Source: Haberlea rhodopensis
Taxonomy: Eukaryota > Streptophyta > Magnoliopsida > Lamiales > Gesneriaceae
NCBI GenBank assembly: GCA_907163345.1
Contig: CAJQUN010000143.1
Span: 1,426,001 to 1,490,000, forward strand
Direction: 5' to 3'
DNA length: 64,000 nt
In this document: positions 58,000-64,000 of the stretch, piece after piece
How positions within the stretch are numbered: the stretch's first letter is position 1
Layout: every line of letters begins with the position of its first letter
The notes under the pieces: generated by a model
What the model saw: only the letters and a program-made list of their open reading frames with translations
Told to the model about the DNA's origin: nothing
Databases searched by the model: none
Made by a program: the position numbers and the translations under genes

Positions 58000-59470
58000 T
58001 GATGTGACTAGAAATAGACACATCTTTAGTGCTTAATTGTCTACGATTTGGTAGGTTTTGATATATAATTTGATACGTATGCTACCTAATCGTATATTTG
58101 TGTAATTGTAGGTACAATCGAAGAAAACGAGCTAAAAACGATGTGTATAGACCAAGGAGAGACATGGACATGACAAGGACTCAAAGTTGATCAAGAAAAG
58201 GGCAAAAATGTAATTTTGGAGGTGGCAATCGATCGCCCGGAAGAGGAAATCGATCGCCTATGGACAGAAACTTTTGCATCAAAATTTACGGGTCAGCGAT
58301 CGATCGCGAAGAAGTGGCGATCGATCGCCAAAGTCTACTGGAGCTCGGCGATCGATCGCCTCAAGGGTTTTTCCGAAAAAAATAATGCAGCGATCGATCG
58401 CCACATTCAAGGCGATCGATCGCCGAAGAGTCCGAAAATTAGGAAATTAGGTCTTTTACCATGTTTAAAAGATTGTAACCTATTTTATCAGCCACCAACC
58501 CCCATAACTCGAATTATCATTGAGTTTTTGATAGTTTTTGATACTTTAGAATAATTAGAGATTTTTAGATTAATTTTCTTTCAAGTTTTCTTCAAGAACA
58601 ACGAAGAACGGAACCGGAATCGACAAGCCGGAATCGTGATTTATATTAGTAATTTCTTTTCCTTTATTTATTTAATGTTTTCCATCGAATTTTTATTGTT
58701 GTTAGATTTAATTATGCTAGGCTAAAACCCTTTGATTCTTGGTTGAAGGGATACCTACTTTTGGATTTAAATCTTTTATGAGAATTTGGTTTGATTGTTG
58801 AATTAGATTTCGATTTCAATTTGTTTCTCAGATTTCGAATTCCATGATTGTTGTGTTTGTGTATTAGACCGATCACCTAATATTCAATTACATAATCGAT
58901 AGTTTGTTAAGAAACAACTGAGATTAATAATTAACCGGCTGTAGGTGTTATTGAATTCTTAGGAGAAACGGTTGAGTAATCAATTTTAACGGCTGTAGTT
59001 TTCATTGATTAGATTTATCGAACTCATTAGTTTTGAAAACTATCATTGATTTAATCATTAACGGCTGTAGTGGTGATTAGAGATTTGGTAAGGGTTGAAT
59101 TGAATATTGTTTTCTCTTTGACTACGAATAAGATGAGTAGGAATTGAATTTCCAATCGATAGATAATTGAAAGAATTCGAATGTTTTGATTTGATGACTA
59201 AAAGATAATTTTCCAAAAGTACGGTTACCTGGAAACCAAGAATCGCTTCACTCTCATAAGTTTAAATCATCTTAGTTAATCTCGTTAATTAGTTTAATTA
59301 TAGAATTTGCTTAGTAGTAATCATTCATCCTAAAACCCCCTTGTTACTATTCGTTTTTGGCACGAAATAAATTTACCTTCCCTGTGGGATCGATCCCTAC
59401 TTCCGATGCTACATATTTTTGTTATTAACTCGAGAAGGGTTAATTTGGGTGTACACGATAAGCGCTACCA
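58000..59470 (+). mobile_element. H: 5' LTR of a Tat/Athila-type Ty3/gypsy element
   Basis: 1471 bp from TGATGTGACTAG to AGCGCTACCA, followed 5 bp later by the PBS-like TGGCGCCGTTGCC. A CGATCGATCG array lies at 58225-58424. Three AT-rich direct repeats built on AACGGCTGTAG occur at about 58935-59085. Unrelated in sequence to the chromovirus LTRs apart from the array. Left boundary set where G's RNase H reading ends. Confidence 0.8.
58225..58424. repeat. CGATCGATCG palindrome array in the Tat/Athila-type LTR H
   Basis: Seven sites: two decayed (AATCGATCGCC) and five intact, mostly GGCGATCGATCGCC, the same extended palindrome as in A, C and I. Confidence 0.95.
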
Positions 59471-59475
59471 AATTT

Positions 59476-59493
59476 TGGCGCCGTTGCCGGGGA
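59476..59493 (+). other. H: primer binding site
   Basis: TGGCGCCGTTGCCGGGGA, the conserved post-LTR sequence of plant Tat/Athila elements. I do not assign the tRNA. Confidence 0.85.
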
Positions 59494-60110
59494 AGGCAAC
59501 GTTTATTTGTGTCGATTGTTTTTTATATTTATCCCGCATTCCTACTTTGGTTTGTTAATGAGTACAGGTGGATCGTTCAATCACGAAGAAAATTTCACTA
59601 CGATCCTGAGATTGAGAGGACGCTACATCAGAGAAGGAGAGAAGCAAGGCTGCTTGAAGAAGAAGAGAGATCCATGATGGCTGCAAATCAAAGCTTGAGG
59701 CAGTTGGCGAATCCTAACATGGATCAACAACCGCTCTGCATCAGTTTCCCTGCTCTGGCCAATAACGTAAACTTCGAACTTAAATCTGGTTTAATTCACT
59801 TATTGCCAGCTTTTCATGGTCTTGCAGGTGAAAACCCGCATAAGCATCTGATGGAGTTCCACGTGGTGTGCACTACCATGAAGCCGACCGGAATCACTGA
59901 GGATCAAATAAAGCTAAGAGCGTTCCCGTTTTCTCTAAAGGACGCTGCTAAAGACTGGCTCTTCTACTTACCATCCGGATCGATCACAACGTGGACTGAC
60001 TTACAAAGAGTATTCCTAGAAAAGTACTTCCCAGCTTCAAGGGCAACGAACTTGAGGAAAGAGATATATGGTGTGAAGCAGCTCTACGAGGAATCACTAC
60101 ACGAGTAGTG
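59494..60110 (+). pseudogene. H: gag of Tat/Athila-type element, truncated by element I
   Basis: The frame 59570-60108 carries the typical gag block: YDPEIERTLHQRRREAR, FELKSGLIHLLPAFHGLAGE (about 59779-59838), HKHLMEFHVVC, LRAFPFSLKDAAKDWLFYLP, GSITTWTDLQRVFLEKYFP and LRKEIYGVKQLYEESLHE. It then runs into the LTR of I. The start is unclear: the ATG at 59558 is in another frame, and the frame used here is open back into the LTR. It forms particles for a lineage different from the chromoviruses around it. Confidence 0.85.
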
Positions 60111-62092
60111 TGTAGGGTCTTCCTACATTAACATCATATTAATAGCGTATTATGAACTAAACATGTATTAGAGACACCTCAGAGTTCCGGTTGTTATGTG
60201 AGCTCAATGTAATTACAGGCCAAAATGAAACTTCAATAGTTAGTTAATTACATTATCCAAAATGAATGTTAAGGCTAACAAAAATCCTGTATCTATCTTC
60301 TTATGCTCCTTAGCTCACCATCTCAACCCGACCCTTAGTCTCGATCCAAAAGTGTACCTACAGGAACAACCCATCGTGAGCATGTACATCGTTACTTAAC
60401 ATCATGAGTTACTGGCATAGAAATAATGCATAGAAATAATTGATAACATATACTTCCTGTTTAATAGTACTTTCCTTCCTTGGTTGTCCCTGTGTCATAA
60501 TTACGCATATCATCATTAGTTCAAGGCATGAATGATTAACGTCATATTTCGTATATAAGCTCACAACAGTCCATGTTAATTAGAAATGGGACTATCCGGG
60601 TTCTATTATGACAGCGGCACAATTGGCCCGCTCGCTCGACATAACCCATAGTATGATACCCATCGCTACGCCTTGATAGCGGATGTATGTCTTATTCAGC
60701 GGATGATACCCATCGCTACACCTTGATAGCGGATGTACCCCATCGCTCAGCGGATGATACCCATCGCTACACCGTGATAGCAGATGTACCCCATCGCTCA
60801 GTTATGTGAGCGGCAAGACCTTCCTCGCTTGCCCATAATAGTCACCGGACATTCAACCATTCTAAGTAGCATAGTCAAACATACGTCATCATCTTATAAG
60901 CATCGTCATTTCAAACATCGTTATCTTACCATAATTGTCATCATAACATCATATCATCTTTGTTTATCACAACATCATTATCATAAACTTATTCAGCTTA
61001 ATCATCATAATCATCATCATAAATACTTATGCAATTAATGCATAGTCATAGTTTAGGAATATGTTACCGTTTGATGCCCGTACGTTTCTTACGTACCTTT
61101 TCAAAATATTGTGAAGTTGTAGTACTTTATCTCCTCGAGGTCGTTGGTACCTGGGATGGTTCTACACAACCATACAAATCAATATTAGAAGCTAAACAAT
61201 AGCCCAATACCAAAAATTCCACAAAAAAACATCATTTTTAGAAAATACACAGCTGGCGATCGATCGCTTCGCCGAGGCGATCGATCGCCTCAAATTCTTC
61301 TTCGCGGCGATCGATCGCGCCAAATGTGGCGATCGATCGCCTATCCTTTGAATTGGCTACTGCCTCTCGGCGATCGGTCGCCTCATTTCAGGCGATCGAT
61401 CGCCTGCCCTGCTCTTCGCCCACTGTCCTTAGGCGATCGGTCGCCTCTTTTCAGGCGATCGATCGCCTCGCACAGATACACGTTTTTCACCATTTTTACA
61501 CCAAAAATTCTTTCCCAACTTCCACAACACTTATACCAACAAACTCAAAACACAAAAACACTTTAAACCTTCAATATACATCATAAAACCACTAAAAATC
61601 CAACATCCTACAAAAATCACACTAATTCAAACAAACCCATTTCAAACCCTTTTTTAAAACCCTTCCAAACTCAATCAACACTTCAAGAACATCAATAAGA
61701 TAAATATAAACATCATAGGCACTAAATCTTACCAAGAAGTGCAAGAACAAAGCTTTTCCAAGGATTTCTTCCCACCCTTAGGTCAAAATTCGAAAATGAG
61801 GGGAAGAGGGTTTTGGGAGAGTGATTTTGGGGATTTGAGTGTAAAGGGTAAAGTGAGGTGAAATGGTGGGTTAAGTGTTAAATCTTCATTTCTTTTAACT
61901 TGTACCCCAGTAATTAACATGATGTCTATAAAATATATTAACACGATAAGCATTTACAAAATGCAACCAACTTCATTAATCCCATATCATCCTCATAATT
62001 AAAATCAACATCCTTAAATCATGTTACTTCTTCATCATCATATAAGCATAATTAATATTTAGATTGCCATCAGTTAATTTCGGGGCATCACA
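60111..62092 (-). mobile_element. element I 3' LTR
   Basis: 1982 bp from TGTAGGGTCTTCC (as in B) to GGGGCATCACA, followed by PPT (62093-62108, minus strand ...AGTAGGGGAGTAA). AGCGG stem-loops and GATACCCATCGCTAC repeats lie at about 60610-60830, GTACGT hairpin at 61080-61096 and CGATCGATCG array at 61255-61467. The 5' LTR is beyond the window. Confidence 0.9.
61255..61467. repeat. CGATCGATCG palindrome array, element I LTR
   Basis: Eight sites, six intact and two decayed to CGATCGGTCG, mostly GGCGATCGATCGCC. Confidence 0.95.
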
Positions 62093-62149
62093 TTACTCCC
62101 CTACTTATAAGATTTCGTCCTCGAAATCACATGCACTTACCCAAAAAGA

Positions 62150-64000
62150 AACTAAACATAAATCATACCAGAAAATAATTCCGGGTAGTGCTGCACCATA
62201 TGCCGTTCCGTCTCCCACGTAGCCTCCTCGACACCCCCGGCGATCCCACTGAACTTTGACCATCGGTATAATCTTACTTCGTAGCCTGCGATCTTCACGA
62301 TCCAGAATTCTAACCGGTCGTTCAACATAGGACACATCTGAACTCAACCTGAACCTCTGAAGGTTGCAATACATGAGACGGATCGGGTTCATACTTTCTT
62401 AACATGGAAACATGGAAGACATCATGAATACCGGATAAGGACGGTGGTAGCGCCAAACGGTAGGCCAAAGTACCAATGCGCTGCAATATCTCATACGGCC
62501 CCACATACCTCGGAGATAACTTTCCCCGCATACCAAAACGGACCACACCCCTGAAGGGTGAGATTTTCAAGAAAACCTTATCTCCTACTTGGAATTCTAG
62601 TGGTCGTCGCCGCTTATTGGCATAGGCCGCTTGCCTATCTTGGGCCGCTTTCATCTTTAAGCGTATCGTCTTGATCTTTTCTTCCATAGTTTAATCATAT
62701 CCGGTCCTCCGACCGCCTTACTAGTCAAGTCCTCCCAATACAGCGGTGATCTACATCGTCGTCCATAAAGAGCTTCAAAAGGAGCCATTTGAATGCTCGC
62801 CGGATAGCTGTTGTTATAGGAGAACTCCACCAGTGGTACTGAATCCTGCCACGGAGTATCAAACTCTAAAACGCATGCCCTTAACATATCCTCGAGCGTC
62901 TGTATGGTACGCTCTGTCTGACCGTCTGTCTGAGGGTGATAGGCTGTACTCAGTCTTACCTCCGTGCCCAAAGCTGTCTGGAGACCCTCCCAGAAATGTG
63001 AAGTGAACCTCGGGTCCCTGTCAGACGCTATCGAGACTGGAATGCCATGCAATCTCACTACGTCCCACACATATAGTTGGGCCATCTTCAAATATGTGAA
63101 AGTCATATTGTAAGGGATGAAATGGGCTACCTTCGTCAGCCTATCCACGATTACCCAGATCGCATCGAAACTAGAGGCCGACCTTGGCAAGTGGGTCACG
63201 AAGTCCATAGATATATGCTCCCACTTCCATTTAGGTATCTCTAAGCTCTTCAACTCACCCCCAGGCCTCTGTCTTTCTGCCTTTACCTGCTGGCAGATTA
63301 GACACCTCTTAACAAAAGCAATTACTTCATGCTTCATGCGTCTCCACCAAAATTGACTACATAGGTCCTTGTACATCTTTCTTCCTCCTGGGTGGATACT
63401 GAACCGGCTACTGTGGGCACGGTGCAAGATTCCTTGGCGTAATTCTGGTGTCTTTGGTACCACCCAACGGTTGCCTAGTCTCAATGAACCATCCTCAGCA
63501 ACTCGGAACTTTGATGGTTGCCCTTGGAGCACTATTGATGACCACCTCTGAATTTCATTATCCGAACTCTGAGCTTTCCTAATAGCCTCAAATATATCTG
63601 GCTCAGCCAATAAGGTCGACACTCGCACCGGCGACGTGTCCACATCAAAATCATAGCCCAGATGGCAATAAGAAGTCATCATAGCCGATAAGCTCATAGT
63701 ATCCTCAGCGGTGTTCTTCACTTTTCGACTTAAGGCATCTGCTATCATGTTTGCTTTACCCGGATGGTACTCTATTTCACAATCATAATCCTTGAGTAAG
63801 TCCATCCATCTTCTTTGCCTCATATTCAGTTCTGCTTGGGTGAATAAGAATTTCAAGCTCTTGTGGTCTGTAAAGATGGTAAACGTCGTACCATAGAGGT
63901 AATGACGCCAAATCTTCAAGGCAAAAATGATGGCCGCCAGTTCCCGGTCATGGACTGGGTATCTGGTCTCATGGGGCTTCAACTGCCTCGAAGCATAAGC
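62150..64000 (-). pseudogene. element I pol: RNase H - integrase - chromodomain (partial at window edge)
   Basis: The long frame from the window edge to 62657 (441 codons from 63982) gives RNase H (RELAA, TDHKS, ADALSR), the integrase zinc finger (HSSRFSIHPGGRK...CLICQQVKAE) and the catalytic core (MDFVTHLPRS, SDRDPRFTSHFW, TDGQTERTIQTLEDM). A frameshift near 62690 moves to frame 62687-62322 (FLKISPFRGVVRFGMRG, YVGPYEILQRIGTLAYRL). Another near 62340 leads to the chromodomain pieces (RPVRILDREDRRLRSK; ATWETERHMVQHYPELF), with one more shift near 62235 (GIAGG). RT and gag lie beyond the window. Confidence 0.9.

Overview
This is plant nuclear DNA, most likely from a eudicot. The evidence is one spliced host gene for a nuclear poly(A)-binding protein (PABN/PABP2 type) with GT-AG introns, surrounded by nested plant LTR retrotransposons. 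The style of the repeats and the low-complexity ORF at the left edge recall Lamiales/Gesneriaceae genomes. That is an impression from memory, not a demonstration. There is no prokaryotic signature, CRISPR array, rRNA or tRNA gene.

Left block (1-20206). The 3' end of a Sirevirus-like Ty1/copia element (ORF, extra polypurine tracts, 1.38 kb LTR) abuts the reverse transcriptase of chromovirus B. Element A (3164-12123, minus strand) is a complete Ty3/gypsy chromovirus with both LTRs, PBS, gag-protease, pol with chromodomain, PPT and a perfect 5-bp target duplication (CGAAC). It sits inside the RT gene of B. B (5' LTR 14488-16685) sits in the protease region of element C (5' LTR 18294-20206).

Central block (20207-41507). 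About 0.8 kb of sequence with a promoter and poly(A) layout like a pararetrovirus or LTR is followed by the PABN gene (21471-38835, + strand, 6 coding exons, 216 aa). Its third intron is 15.5 kb and splits the RNP2 motif of the RRM. The intron holds a LINE remnant, a decayed copia pol with its LTR, a decayed Ty3/gypsy element with two LTRs, an internally deleted copia, and a solo LTR that contains a MITE. 38836-41507 has no gene.

Right block (41508-64000). Chromovirus D (minus) is interrupted in gag by element E (47655-55327, target duplication CAAAC). E has a large internal deletion with filler DNA at the junction. Its leader carries a solo LTR, S, in the opposite orientation (50614-52701, target duplication TAACA). 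Also in D gag begins a + strand gypsy fragment G. G is cut by a Tat/Athila-type element H (LTR 58000-59470), whose gag is cut by chromovirus I (LTR 60111-62092, pol running off the window).

Main unexplained signal. All these chromovirus LTRs, although diverged in sequence, share an ordered series of palindromic modules. First comes an array of CGATCGATCG palindromes, then a GTACGT/ACGTAC hairpin, an array of short stem-loops whose stems co-vary, a 12-bp inverted repeat about 115 bp apart, and a CTACTC/GAGTAG hairpin. The CGATCGATCG array also occurs in the LTR of H, which belongs to a different Ty3 lineage. This architecture is the best candidate in the window for something undescribed.
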